A stretch of 64,000 nucleotides of DNA from Candidatus Iainarchaeum sp. (GTDB lineage: Archaea > Iainarchaeota > Iainarchaeia > Iainarchaeales > 1-14-0-10-31-34). The notes beneath the pieces are model-generated. The model worked only from the letters and a program-made list of their open reading frames with translations, ran no database searches and was not told the DNA's origin. This document shows, piece by piece, positions 8,800 through 18,195 of the stretch. The stretch is from NCBI GenBank assembly GCA_017609625.1, contig JAFCDN010000001.1, positions 1-64,000 on the forward strand, given 5' to 3'. Both the position numbers and the translations under genes were made by a program. The stretch's first letter is position 1, and every line of letters begins with the position of its first letter.

Positions 8800-9765
8800 A
8801 TGGGTTCAGTTAAAGATTTAGAAATAATAAAAAAAGCTTCAAAAGATTCTTTTGGTAAAGGAATTTTTTCTTTCACTGACGACTACAGTGTATTTGATTA
8901 TGGAAAAATGCCTGAAAAAATCCCGTTTAAAGGAGAATCTCTCTGCAGAATGGCTTCATATAATTTTGAAAAAATTGAAGAACTTGGCCTTGCATCACAT
9001 TTTGAAGAGTTTATTGAGCCAAATAAAATGAAAGTTAAATTAGTTCAGGTAATCTATCCAGACAAACAAAAATTAACAGAAAATGATTCAAATTATTTAA
9101 TCCCTTTAGAGGTTGTTTTCCGCAACATGCTTCCAGAAGGTTCTTCTTTGCTTTCCAGATTCAGAAAAGGAGAATCAACATCAGAACAATATGGTTTAGA
9201 AAAAATCCCTGAACCAAACCAATTCTTTGACAAGCCAATTTTAGAGTTTTTTACTAAACTTGAACCAATTGACAGGCTTTTGACTGAATCTGAAGCACTT
9301 GAAATAAGTGCATTAAACCAAAACGAATTAACCCAAATAAATGATTTTGCATTAAAAGTAAATAATTTTTTGAACAAAAAAGCAGAATCATTAAATTTAG
9401 TTCATGCAGACGGAAAAATTGAATTAGCTTTTTCTCCTGAAAGAAAAATTATTTTGGTTGATGTTTTTGGCACTTTAGATGAAAACAGATTTTTGTTCAA
9501 TAACATTCATGTAAGCAAGCAGGTTGCAAGAGATTATTATAATACAACTTCCTGGAAACAGGAATTAACAGATGCAATGAAACAAGGAAAACAAAAAGAA
9601 GAATGGCCTGCCCCGCCAGAACTCCCTGTAAAACTCTTAGAACTCATTTCAGAATTCTACCTCTCAACCGCACAGGAATGGACTGGAGAAAACTTTGCTT
9701 CTGCTCGTCCGCTGGAAAAAGTTGTTTTAGAATATAAAGAGTTAAAAGAGAAAAATAATTGGTAG
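8800..9765 (+). CDS. purC: Phosphoribosylaminoimidazole-succinocarboxamide synthase
   Basis: GKGIFSFTDDYSVFDYGKMPEKIPFKGESLCRMASYNFEKIEE, VVFRNMLPEGSSLLSR; SAICAR synthetase fold motifs. Confidence 0.9.
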   Translation: MGSVKDLEIIKKASKDSFGKGIFSFTDDYSVFDYGKMPEKIPFKGESLCRMASYNFEKIEELGLASHFEEFIEPNKMKVKLVQVIYPDKQKLTENDSNYLIPLEVVFRNMLPEGSSLLSRFRKGESTSEQYGLEKIPEPNQFFDKPILEFFTKLEPIDRLLTESEALEISALNQNELTQINDFALKVNNFLNKKAESLNLVHADGKIELAFSPERKIILVDVFGTLDENRFLFNNIHVSKQVARDYYNTTSWKQELTDAMKQGKQKEEWPAPPELPVKLLELISEFYLSTAQEWTGENFASARPLEKVVLEYKELKEKNNW

Positions 9766-10122
9766 TTATTTTTTATTTTTTTTTTCTTTAGTTTTGCGTT
9801 GTTCTGTTCGTGTTCTAACTCGGCCAGAGCCGTATTTGTGGATTTTTAGTCTTCGGTCTTTAATAAGAAAACCCTCTTTTCCACCAGGTGTTTCGTAAAG
9901 CCCTTCTACTTCTGCAAGATTTCTCTCAGTGCTAAGAGTCCCTTTCTGGCGCCTTCTGATTGCGCGATTCTTTGCAAGACCAAACAAACCAGCCCCAAAA
10001 ACAGGCTTGCGTCGTATACGGCTGGCTAGACTCCGTATTTTTCTAGCTTGGATATCTGGGGGGTGTCTTCTTCTTTCAGCAGGTTTTCCTTTTCTTGTAA
10101 CAGGTCTTTTTGCTGTTGCCAT
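9766..10122 (-). CDS. Hypothetical highly basic protein
   Basis: 118 aa, Arg/Lys-rich throughout (KPAERRRHPPDIQARKIRSLASRIRRKP); no family recognised. Confidence 0.55.
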   Translation of the reverse strand: MATAKRPVTRKGKPAERRRHPPDIQARKIRSLASRIRRKPVFGAGLFGLAKNRAIRRRQKGTLSTERNLAEVEGLYETPGGKEGFLIKDRRLKIHKYGSGRVRTRTEQRKTKEKKNKK

Positions 10123-10193
10123 GTTTTAATAATAAACTTAGATTTATTTAAACATTTGCATTCAGTTTATATATTACTTAAAAAAGTGGTTGA

Positions 10194-10574
10194 ATGAAAG
10201 TCGCAATTGTAATGGGTTCTGAATCTGATAAAAAGATTGCAGAAAAAGCAGAAAAGGTTTTGAAAGAAAACAAGATTCCTTTTACAACTTTTGTTGCTTC
10301 TGCGCACAGAAACCCTAAAAAAGTAAAAGAAATTGCAGGAAAAGATTTTGATGTGTTTATTGCAATAGCAGGTTTAAGTGCTGCACTTCCAGGAGTAATT
10401 GCTTCTCATACAAAAAAGCCTGTAATTGGCGTTCCAGTTTCCTCTAAATTAGGAGGCTTAGATGCCTTGCTGGCTATTGCACAGATGCCTAAAGGAGTGC
10501 CGGTTGCCTGTGTAGGCATTGACAATGCACAAAACGCTGCTTTTCTTGCAATCCGTATACTAAAATCAAAATGA
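10194..10574 (+). CDS. purE: 5-(carboxyamino)imidazole ribonucleotide mutase (PurE)
   Basis: [72 protein letters not shown]. Confidence 0.93.
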   Translation: MKVAIVMGSESDKKIAEKAEKVLKENKIPFTTFVASAHRNPKKVKEIAGKDFDVFIAIAGLSAALPGVIASHTKKPVIGVPVSSKLGGLDALLAIAQMPKGVPVACVGIDNAQNAAFLAIRILKSK

Positions 10575-10655
10575 TTTTAATTCCTTTACTCAATAATTAT
10601 TTATGTTGCAAAGAATATTATCTAATTCTATCCTTAATTTTATGGAGGCAGCTAA

Positions 10656-12185
10656 ATGATTGCAGTAATCAACTTTGGAGGCCAGTATTGCCATTTGATT
10701 GCAAGAAAAATACGGGAGCAGGGAGTTAAGGCAGAAATCTTTCCTCATACAATTTCTGCTTCAAAATTAAAGAAATCTTTTCCAGAAGGAGTAGTTCTTT
10801 CAGGAGGCCCTGCAAGTGTTAATGCAGAAAACACCCCAAAAATGGATTTAAAGATTTTAGATTTAGAAATCCCTGTTTTGGGAATCTGTTATGGAATGCA
10901 GTTGATTGCTCAAGGCTTAAACGGAACAGTGGGAAAAGGAAAATCAAAAGAATATGGAAAAAATATTATTTCAGTTAAAGGCAATGACCCTTTGTTTAAA
11001 GGACTAAAAAAAGAGCAGGTATGGCTTTCTCATTTTGATACGGTAAAAAAACTTCCAAAAGATTTTTCTGTTTCTTCTTCAACAAAAACCTGTAAAATTT
11101 GTTCAATGTATTCTTTAAAGAAAAAAATGTTTGGTTTGCAGTTTCATCCTGAAGTGCATCACACTCCAAAAGGAAAAAAAATTCTGGAAAACTTTTTGAA
11201 GATATGCAAAGCAAAAAAGAACTGGAAAATTCCTTCTTTGATAAAATCAATTCAAAAGCAAATCAAGCAAACAATTGGAAAAGAAAAAATAATTATGGGT
11301 GTTTCTGGAGGAGTAGATTCTTTAGTTGCTTCAGCTTTAATTCATAAAACAATCCCAAACCAGTTATTTTGTGTTTTTATTAACAATGGTTTAATGAGAA
11401 AAAACGAAACAAAATACATTCAATCTTTATATAAAAAAATGGGTTTTAAGCATTTTTTTGTTGTTGATGCAGCAGAAGAATTTGTTTTTGCTTTAGAAGG
11501 AGTTTCTGATCCAGAAGAAAAAAGAAAAATTATTGGCCATACTTTTATTCATGTTTTTGAAGAAAAAGCAGCCAAGTTAGAGGAAAAATTCGGTAAAATC
11601 TCTTTTTTAGGACAAGGAACAATTTATCCAGACAGGATTGAATCAGCCGAGCCTTCAGCTGAAGCTTCAAAAATAAAATCTCACCACAATTTAACCCTCC
11701 CAGAACAGATGAACTTAAATTTAATTGAGCCTTTAAGAGACTTTTATAAAGATGAAATAAGAAAAATTGGTTTAAGCCTGAAAATTAAAAAAGAATTTTT
11801 ATTCAGGCATCCTTTCCCTGGCCCTGGTTTGGCTGTTAGAATCTTAGGAGAAGTCTCTGCAGAAAAACTTTCTATTTTAAGAGAAGTTGATTCAATTTTT
11901 ATTGAAGAATTAAAGAAAAACAAGTTTTACGACAAAACTTGGCAGGCTTTTGCAGTTATATTTCCTGTAAAAGCTGTAGGAGTTAAAGGAGATGAAAGAA
12001 GCTATTCTTTTATTGTTGCATTGCGTGCAGTGAATTCTGTTGATGGAATGACTGCAGACTGGACCAGAATTCCAGAACTTTTGCTTGAAAAAATCTCTTC
12101 CCGAATCTTAAACGAAGTTCCTGAAGTCGGCAGGATTTTGTATGACATTTCACAAAAACCTCCTGCAACAATAGAATTTGAGTGA
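10656..12185 (+). CDS. guaA: GMP synthase, fused glutaminase + ATP-PPase
   Basis: 509 aa: GATase (GICYGMQLIAQGLNG; GLQFHPEVHHT) fused to PP-loop ATPase (IMGVSGGVDSLVASALI) and dimerisation tail (NEVPEVGRILYDISQKPPATIEFE). Confidence 0.95.
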   Translation: MIAVINFGGQYCHLIARKIREQGVKAEIFPHTISASKLKKSFPEGVVLSGGPASVNAENTPKMDLKILDLEIPVLGICYGMQLIAQGLNGTVGKGKSKEYGKNIISVKGNDPLFKGLKKEQVWLSHFDTVKKLPKDFSVSSSTKTCKICSMYSLKKKMFGLQFHPEVHHTPKGKKILENFLKICKAKKNWKIPSLIKSIQKQIKQTIGKEKIIMGVSGGVDSLVASALIHKTIPNQLFCVFINNGLMRKNETKYIQSLYKKMGFKHFFVVDAAEEFVFALEGVSDPEEKRKIIGHTFIHVFEEKAAKLEEKFGKISFLGQGTIYPDRIESAEPSAEASKIKSHHNLTLPEQMNLNLIEPLRDFYKDEIRKIGLSLKIKKEFLFRHPFPGPGLAVRILGEVSAEKLSILREVDSIFIEELKKNKFYDKTWQAFAVIFPVKAVGVKGDERSYSFIVALRAVNSVDGMTADWTRIPELLLEKISSRILNEVPEVGRILYDISQKPPATIEFE

Positions 12186-12212
12186 ATCTTTAAATACTAA
12201 AAACTGCTTTAT

Positions 12213-12452
12213 TTGTTTATGGTTAAACCAAAAATAACTAGAAGAAATGTTTCAAGATTTCTTAGGGGAAAAAAGTCAAAAGCATTGCCAGGCGGTTTAT
12301 CAAAAAAAATTAGAACCAAATATAAACTTAAAAAAGCAATTAAGTTTTCTAAAAAAAGCAAACAAAAGCCAAAAGAATTGCGTTTGCCTAAATTGATGAA
12401 GAAATTGCGTAATCTCAGTGAGAAAGAAAGAGACTCTGGTTGCAGGAGTTGA
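12213..12452 (+). CDS. Hypothetical small basic protein; possible frameshifted continuation to 12543
   Basis: 79 aa Lys-rich; an overlapping +1 frame reads TLVAGVEDELRAPNNEFARIERIMNWRRAQRSKKKN to a stop at 12541..12543. Confidence 0.45.
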   Translation: MFMVKPKITRRNVSRFLRGKKSKALPGGLSKKIRTKYKLKKAIKFSKKSKQKPKELRLPKLMKKLRNLSEKERDSGCRS

Positions 12453-12539
12453 AGATGAGCTTAGGGCTCCTAACAATGAATTTGCAAGAATTGAAAGAAT
12501 CATGAACTGGCGCAGAGCTCAACGCTCTAAAAAAAAGAA

Positions 12540-14165
12540 TTAGTTTTTCACGCTTTCTTCCAGTTTTTTTATTACTTTATCTTTTCCTATTGCAATGATT
12601 AATTGCCCTAATTTTGGCCCGAATTTTTTTTCAATTAAAGTCTGATAAAATTCTGTGAATAGTTTTTTTGAAGGAATGTTTTTTGTTTTTCCTATTTCAA
12701 AAATCTTCTGCTGAATTTCTTCAGTCTTGTCTGTTTTCTTTAAAACTTTAATTGCTTCTAAAAAAACTTCTTTCATTTCTTCTGAAACAGAACTTGTTTT
12801 TTCAGAAAAAACTATTCTGCTTTCTTCTGGCGCGTATTTTTCAAGCCACACTTTAGACAATTCAATTCTTTCATTTAATGCGTTTAATTCGTCTTTTGAA
12901 TTTGAATCAATTTTATTTAATTCTTTTAATTTGTTTATTATGGCTTCTTTTTTATAAAATCCGTTTAAAAAAGAACATAAAGCATAGTCTGCCTGCAAGG
13001 GAACAAGTTTTCTGTCTTTGACTTTAACAAATTCTGAATAAGTTTTGTTTTTTAACTGCTCTACGTCATTCCCTGTTTTTTTTTCTGCGTTTTCTATTAC
13101 TCTGTCTAATTCCAGTTCCATTAATGGAACATCTTTCCATTCAAAACTCCTTGTTTTCATCAATCTTTTCATATACAAGTATTTGAGTGTTTCCGGCCGG
13201 CTTACTTTTAGCCAGTCTGCTGGATAAACTACATTGCCTAGTGAAGCACTCATTTTTGTTCCGCCGATAATTAAATGCTCGTAAAATATCGGCTCTGGAT
13301 AAGGAAAATTCAAAACCTTTTCTGTAATTTCTGCATTAACCCAGAAAGCAGAGTTTCTGCTTTCGTATTCTTTTCCTGCTCCTTCTGAACAGACTTTCCA
13401 TCTTTTCCATTGTGCTGCCCATTCACTTTTCCATATAAGTTTTCCGTTTGGTTTCTTTAAATCTGAAATTCCTTTATGCCCGCATCCTTTTGCAGTAAAT
13501 TTTTCGAATTTATAATCCTGGCATTTATAGTGAATTTTTTTTCCTTCAACTTTTGTTATTGTTGTTGTCTGCAGGTTTCCACATTTTTCGCAGATTGGTT
13601 TCCATACGCTCCAGTTTTTTCCTACTTTGCTTTCTTGTGTTTTTTCTATTATTTCTTTTACTTTTTCCCTGTTTTTAACCAGATCAAGAATTTCCTGGTT
13701 AAAGTTTCCTTTTTTGTATTCTTTTCTCATTGAATAAACTTTTGGTTTTATTGAAAGAAATTTTTCAAACACTTCCAGGAATTCTGAAGTAAAATGTTCT
13801 GCATAGCTTTTGTGGCATCCTTTTGGGTCAGGCACATCTGATACAGGAAATCCAATATATTGTTCAAATTCTTTTGGCACGCCGGCAGGAATTTTTCTTA
13901 GCGGATCCATGTCTTCTGTTACATAAATAAAGTCTGCATTAAACCCTGCTTTTTCTAATGCTCTTGCTTGTGCTTCTACTCTGATGATATCTGACAGTCT
14001 TCCAATATGCAGTACGCCTGATAAAGAAGAAGAGCTTTTTACTGTCCAGTTTTTTTCTTCTGGAATTTTTTGTTCTGTAAAGTGAAGTTTTTTTCTTTTA
14101 ATTATTTTTTCTGCTATTTCTTCTGCCCAAAAAACCCATTTAGCCAAATAAACACCTATACACAA
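12540..14165 (-). CDS. lysS: Lysine--tRNA ligase, class I
   Basis: 541 aa; class I signatures SGVLHIGRLSDIIR and TKMSASLGNVVYPADWL; Cys pairs CEKCGNLQ..CGHKG. Confidence 0.92.
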   Translation of the reverse strand: MCIGVYLAKWVFWAEEIAEKIIKRKKLHFTEQKIPEEKNWTVKSSSSLSGVLHIGRLSDIIRVEAQARALEKAGFNADFIYVTEDMDPLRKIPAGVPKEFEQYIGFPVSDVPDPKGCHKSYAEHFTSEFLEVFEKFLSIKPKVYSMRKEYKKGNFNQEILDLVKNREKVKEIIEKTQESKVGKNWSVWKPICEKCGNLQTTTITKVEGKKIHYKCQDYKFEKFTAKGCGHKGISDLKKPNGKLIWKSEWAAQWKRWKVCSEGAGKEYESRNSAFWVNAEITEKVLNFPYPEPIFYEHLIIGGTKMSASLGNVVYPADWLKVSRPETLKYLYMKRLMKTRSFEWKDVPLMELELDRVIENAEKKTGNDVEQLKNKTYSEFVKVKDRKLVPLQADYALCSFLNGFYKKEAIINKLKELNKIDSNSKDELNALNERIELSKVWLEKYAPEESRIVFSEKTSSVSEEMKEVFLEAIKVLKKTDKTEEIQQKIFEIGKTKNIPSKKLFTEFYQTLIEKKFGPKLGQLIIAIGKDKVIKKLEESVKN

Positions 14166-14202
14166 AACCAGTTGTAAAAGATTATTTTAAGTTATTGAGT
14201 GC

Positions 14203-14946
14203 CTAGGATTCATCATATGCTTCTTCTATTCCATGCACTTTTATTCCTGTTTTTCCTATTGTAACCGGATGCAGATCTTCTGAATGTTTTGTTGCCCTCA
14301 TTTTTCTGATATGAATTGTTCTGTTTGTTCCTCCGCCTCCAATACCTGAATAATGCAATACTACTACTCCGTCTACAACATATTCTTCCACTTCATATCT
14401 TCCGAATTTTGCTGCGCCTTCTTGTATTTCTGAAGTCATTATTGAAGTTACTCCAATCCGCATCAGCATATAGCTTAATTTTAGTATTGCTTTTCTTGTT
14501 TCCTGTTCGTTTTCAAAGTTAAATCCTAATGCAGGAATTGAATCTATAACTGCTCTTTTTGCGCCCATTCTTTTTGTTACCCGCATTATCTCTAGTAAAA
14601 GCTTGTCTAAATCAAATCCTGTCATAGGTAAAGAGAATTCTTCGTCTGATGGCATTCCTATTCTTGCAACGCTTCCGTCTATTATGGTTATTAATTTTTT
14701 TTCTTCTAATTTTCTTAAATCCCAGCCAAACCTGGTTACATCTTCTCTTATCAGTTCTGGCCGTTCGTCTAAAGTAACATAGATTCCTGGTTCATTATAT
14801 TTTACTGCTCCATTGTAAATGTACTGCATTGAAAAAATTGTTTTTCCTGTTCCGCAGGCTCCTGAAACAAGGATTGCTCTTTTTTCTGGAAACCCTCCTT
14901 CCATTAATTCATCCAATCCAGTTATTCCTGTTTTAATTCTTTTCAT
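14203..14946 (-). CDS. KaiC-like RecA-family ATPase
   Basis: TGITGLDELMEGGFPEKRAILVSGACGTGKTIFSMQYIYNGA; VIDSIPAL. Confidence 0.9.
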   Translation of the reverse strand: MKRIKTGITGLDELMEGGFPEKRAILVSGACGTGKTIFSMQYIYNGAVKYNEPGIYVTLDERPELIREDVTRFGWDLRKLEEKKLITIIDGSVARIGMPSDEEFSLPMTGFDLDKLLLEIMRVTKRMGAKRAVIDSIPALGFNFENEQETRKAILKLSYMLMRIGVTSIMTSEIQEGAAKFGRYEVEEYVVDGVVVLHYSGIGGGGTNRTIHIRKMRATKHSEDLHPVTIGKTGIKVHGIEEAYDES

Positions 14947-15012
14947 TTTTATCCCTCTGTTTCTATTATTCTTTTGTTTAATAAAAACTTTTCTTTTTCT
15001 CTTTTTTGGCTT

Positions 15013-16839
15013 TTAACCCCTGTTAACCTCTTTTACTCCGTCTATTTTTCTTATTTTTTCCACAATTTTCCTTATTTTTTCTGGTTTTTTTGTCTGAAGA
15101 ACAAAATTGCATGAAATGTTTTCTTTTTCAACTTTCGCGTCAGTTGAAATAACTTTTCCTTTCATTGAAGCAATTACATCTAGAATCTCTGTTAATAAAT
15201 TAATTCTTTCTTTTGCTTTTATTTTTATTTCTGCGCTTAATTCTCTTTTTCCGATCATTTCCCAGTTTATTGGAATGACTTTTTTTTGGTCTTCTCTTTT
15301 CAAGTTCTTACAATTTTCCATGTGAACAGTTAACTTCCTTTTTGTTGTTTTTATTGCATAAATTTTGTCTCCTGGAATCGGGTTGCAGCACCTTGATATT
15401 TTTATTGATTCAATTATTTTTTTTGATATTTTTTTTGGTTCTTTTTTGGTTTTCTTTTCTTTTTTTATTTTTAAAAACTGCCTTATTCTTGTTTTTGCCT
15501 TGTTTGTTTTCACTATGGTTAGCCACTGGCTTTTTGGAACCTGTTTTTTTGAAGTTATTATTTCAACTACGTCTCCATTATCCAATTCATAATCCAAGGA
15601 AACAATTTTCCCGTTAACTAATGTTTTTTCACAAGTGTTCCCTATGTTTGGATGAATTGCATAAGCAAAATCTAAAGGAGTTGCTCCTGGAACTAGTTCT
15701 ATTATATCTGAATTAGGGGTTAATACAAAAATCTTTTTTTCTTCAAACCTTAATTTCAGTGATTCAAGTATTTTTTTTGATTTACTTTTCCGGCTCCATT
15801 TAATCAGTTGCCTTGCCCAAGTAAGTTCTGAATCAAACTCTTTGTCTTTTTTAATGTCTTTGTACAGCCAGTGTGCAGGGGTTCCTTCTTCTGCTTCTGC
15901 ATGCATTTTCCAGGTTCTTATTTGCGCTTCAAATACTCTTCCATCAGCAGTTTTCAGGTCTGTGTGAATTGACCTGTAATTGTTTTTTTTCGGGGTTGCA
16001 ATATAATCATCAAAAGAATTAAGCAAAGATTCATACATTGCATGCAGTATTCCAAGAATAATATAGCATTCTTTTACTGTATCGCAGATTATTCTTATTG
16101 CAATTAAATCATGCACCCCCTTTAGCTTGCATTTTTTTCTTTTCATTTTTTTGTGTATTCCATAAAGGTTTTTTACTCTCCCGATAACTTTTGCATTTAT
16201 GTTTTCTTTTTTCAGGGTTTTTTTTATTTCATTTTCTATTTTTTTCAAATCATTTTCTCGGTCATTTCTGTTTCTTTTCAGAATGTTTTTCATTTTTTGG
16301 TAGTTTTCCTGCTCTAAAATTTTAAATGAAAGGTCTTCCAGTTCCCAGGCAACTTCTTCCAAACCAATTTTTTGGCTGATCGGAAGGAAAACAGCTTTAA
16401 CTAGTTTTGCCAGTTCTTTGTCGTCTTTTTTTGATCTTCTCATTTTTGCAAGCTTTAATGCAAGAACCATTATTGTTGTCCTGACATCCTGTGTTGTTGC
16501 AAGAATTATTTTGCTTAAAGTTTCTGCATCAAAGTTTTTTTTCTGGTTTTCTATTTTTCTTATTTTCCTTATTGATTCAACCAGATTTTTTGTTTCTTCT
16601 GTAAACTCTTTTTTTATTTCCTCCTGGTTCATTTTTGTTTCAAACAACAGCACTGCAGAAATGCTTGCGTCCTTTAACCCTAAAGAGTTCAAAAGATGAG
16701 CTGTATTAAGCAGGCAGGTAAAATTTTCTTTATTAAGCTCTTTTTCAGAAACCTTAACTGCTTTTTTTATCAATCCTATTTCAAAGCTTTTTTTAAGGCT
16801 TTTCAGAAATTCTTCCTGTGAAACATTTTTGTACTTCAT
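15013..16839 (-). CDS. RelA/SpoT homologue (degenerate HD, synthetase, TGS, Cys motif, ACT)
   Basis: 608 aa: synthetase motifs VHDLIAIRII, DDYIATPKKNNYRSIHT, FEAQIRTWKMHAEAEEGTPAHWLYK; TGS IFVLTPNSDIIELVPGATPLDFAYAIHPNIG; ISRCCNPIPGD; C-terminal ACT-like repeat. Confidence 0.93.
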   Translation of the reverse strand: MKYKNVSQEEFLKSLKKSFEIGLIKKAVKVSEKELNKENFTCLLNTAHLLNSLGLKDASISAVLLFETKMNQEEIKKEFTEETKNLVESIRKIRKIENQKKNFDAETLSKIILATTQDVRTTIMVLALKLAKMRRSKKDDKELAKLVKAVFLPISQKIGLEEVAWELEDLSFKILEQENYQKMKNILKRNRNDRENDLKKIENEIKKTLKKENINAKVIGRVKNLYGIHKKMKRKKCKLKGVHDLIAIRIICDTVKECYIILGILHAMYESLLNSFDDYIATPKKNNYRSIHTDLKTADGRVFEAQIRTWKMHAEAEEGTPAHWLYKDIKKDKEFDSELTWARQLIKWSRKSKSKKILESLKLRFEEKKIFVLTPNSDIIELVPGATPLDFAYAIHPNIGNTCEKTLVNGKIVSLDYELDNGDVVEIITSKKQVPKSQWLTIVKTNKAKTRIRQFLKIKKEKKTKKEPKKISKKIIESIKISRCCNPIPGDKIYAIKTTKRKLTVHMENCKNLKREDQKKVIPINWEMIGKRELSAEIKIKAKERINLLTEILDVIASMKGKVISTDAKVEKENISCNFVLQTKKPEKIRKIVEKIRKIDGVKEVNRG

Positions 16840-16903
16840 TTCATAATATTCTTTTATAAAAAGGTTTTAATTCTCTTTTCTGCTAATTCATACAGTGTTT
16901 TTG

Positions 16904-17629
16904 ATGTTGATTGCAGGAAATTGGAAAATGAACAAAAACCCAAAGGAAACAAAAGAGTTTTTTAAAGAATTCAATAAACTCTTAAAGACAAAAAACAAAG
17001 TTCTTTTGTGCCCTTCTTTTCCTTGTATTCCAATTGCAAGAGAAGCAGCTTCAAAAAACATTTCCATTGGTGCGCAAGATGTTTTTTTTGAAGAAAAAGG
17101 AGAATTTACTGGAGAAGTCTCTCTTTCCCAGATAAAAGATTCCTGTAATTTTGTTATTTTAGGCCATTCAGACAGAAGACACAAATTCTCTGAATCAAAC
17201 CAAACAATAAACAAAAAAGTTCAAGTTTCATTAAAAGCAGGCTTTAATGTAATCCTTTGCATTGGAGAAACTTTAGAGGAAAGAAACTCTGCAAAAACAA
17301 ATTTTGTTTTGGAAAAACAATTAAAAGAATCTCTTTTAGGAATTTCTTTTTCTTCAAAGCTTTTCATTGCTTATGAACCTGTCTGGGCAATAGGAACAGG
17401 AAAAAACGCGATTTCAAAAGACATCATTTCAGCCCATTCTTTTATTAAAGAAAAATTAATAGAAATATTGGGAAAAAAAGCAAATCAAATTAAAATCCTT
17501 TATGGTGGAAGCGTTAAACCAGAAAACGCAAAAGAAATTCTTTTACTTAAAGAAGTTGGCGGAGTTTTAGTTGGCGGGGCTTCTTTAGATCCACAGAAGT
17601 TTGCCTTTATAGCTAACTATAAAAAATAA
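16904..17629 (+). CDS. tpiA: Triosephosphate isomerase (bacterial/eukaryotic-length type)
   Basis: MLIAGNWKMNK, VILGHSDRR, AYEPVWAIGTGK, LYGGSVKPENAKEI, VGGASLDPQKF. Confidence 0.93.
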   Translation: MLIAGNWKMNKNPKETKEFFKEFNKLLKTKNKVLLCPSFPCIPIAREAASKNISIGAQDVFFEEKGEFTGEVSLSQIKDSCNFVILGHSDRRHKFSESNQTINKKVQVSLKAGFNVILCIGETLEERNSAKTNFVLEKQLKESLLGISFSSKLFIAYEPVWAIGTGKNAISKDIISAHSFIKEKLIEILGKKANQIKILYGGSVKPENAKEILLLKEVGGVLVGGASLDPQKFAFIANYKK

Positions 17630-17664
17630 GTAAATAAAATAAAAAAAGAAGTAAAAAATGCACT

Positions 17665-18123
17665 TTATGTGCATTTTCCAATTAATGATTTGTCTCCAAT
17701 TTGGACTAATCCAGTTATTTTTCTTGAGTCATAAGTCATTGAAACATTATAGTCAAATCCGACTCCTGCTACTCCGCAGGTTGGAGCACTTGTAACTGAA
17801 ACTGATTTTCTTTCTCCTGCATTGAATTCAACATCTGCTGCTAATGCGCCTTCTCCGTCAAATTCTACATCAGTTAAAGTCAGTTTGTTTGCTGAAACAT
17901 TCTGTACTTCTAGTGTTACTGTTGTTGCTTCTGCGTCAAACTTGTATTCCATTATCCCAAAAGGAGAAGTGCTCTGCCAGTATGCTCTTGACTGCTGTTC
18001 TGTTATTCCTCCGGAAAGCCCTGGAACCCAGCCCATTACTCCAACTACAACTAATGCAATTACAATAATTACTGCCAGGATAATCAAATACTCTGTTGTT
18101 CCTTGTCCTTTTCTTCCAAACAT
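17665..18123 (-). CDS. Class III signal-peptide pilin
   Basis: MFGRKGQGTTEYLIILAVIIVIALVVVGVMGW: K-GQ-xxxE class III processing motif plus hydrophobic N-helix. Confidence 0.85.
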   Translation of the reverse strand: MFGRKGQGTTEYLIILAVIIVIALVVVGVMGWVPGLSGGITEQQSRAYWQSTSPFGIMEYKFDAEATTVTLEVQNVSANKLTLTDVEFDGEGALAADVEFNAGERKSVSVTSAPTCGVAGVGFDYNVSMTYDSRKITGLVQIGDKSLIGKCT

Positions 18124-18195
18124 TTTTTTTGCCTCCTTTAAAATAAAAACAATATGCTATTTATTTAGTCGCTTTTCATTTATATTTCTTTCTGC

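Noticed and set aside
14819-15617. Hydrophobic + strand ORFs such as 14819..15016, 15107..15325, 15342..15617
   Set aside because: Antisense shadows of the KaiC-like and RelA/SpoT genes, caused by T-rich complement of Lys/Glu codons.
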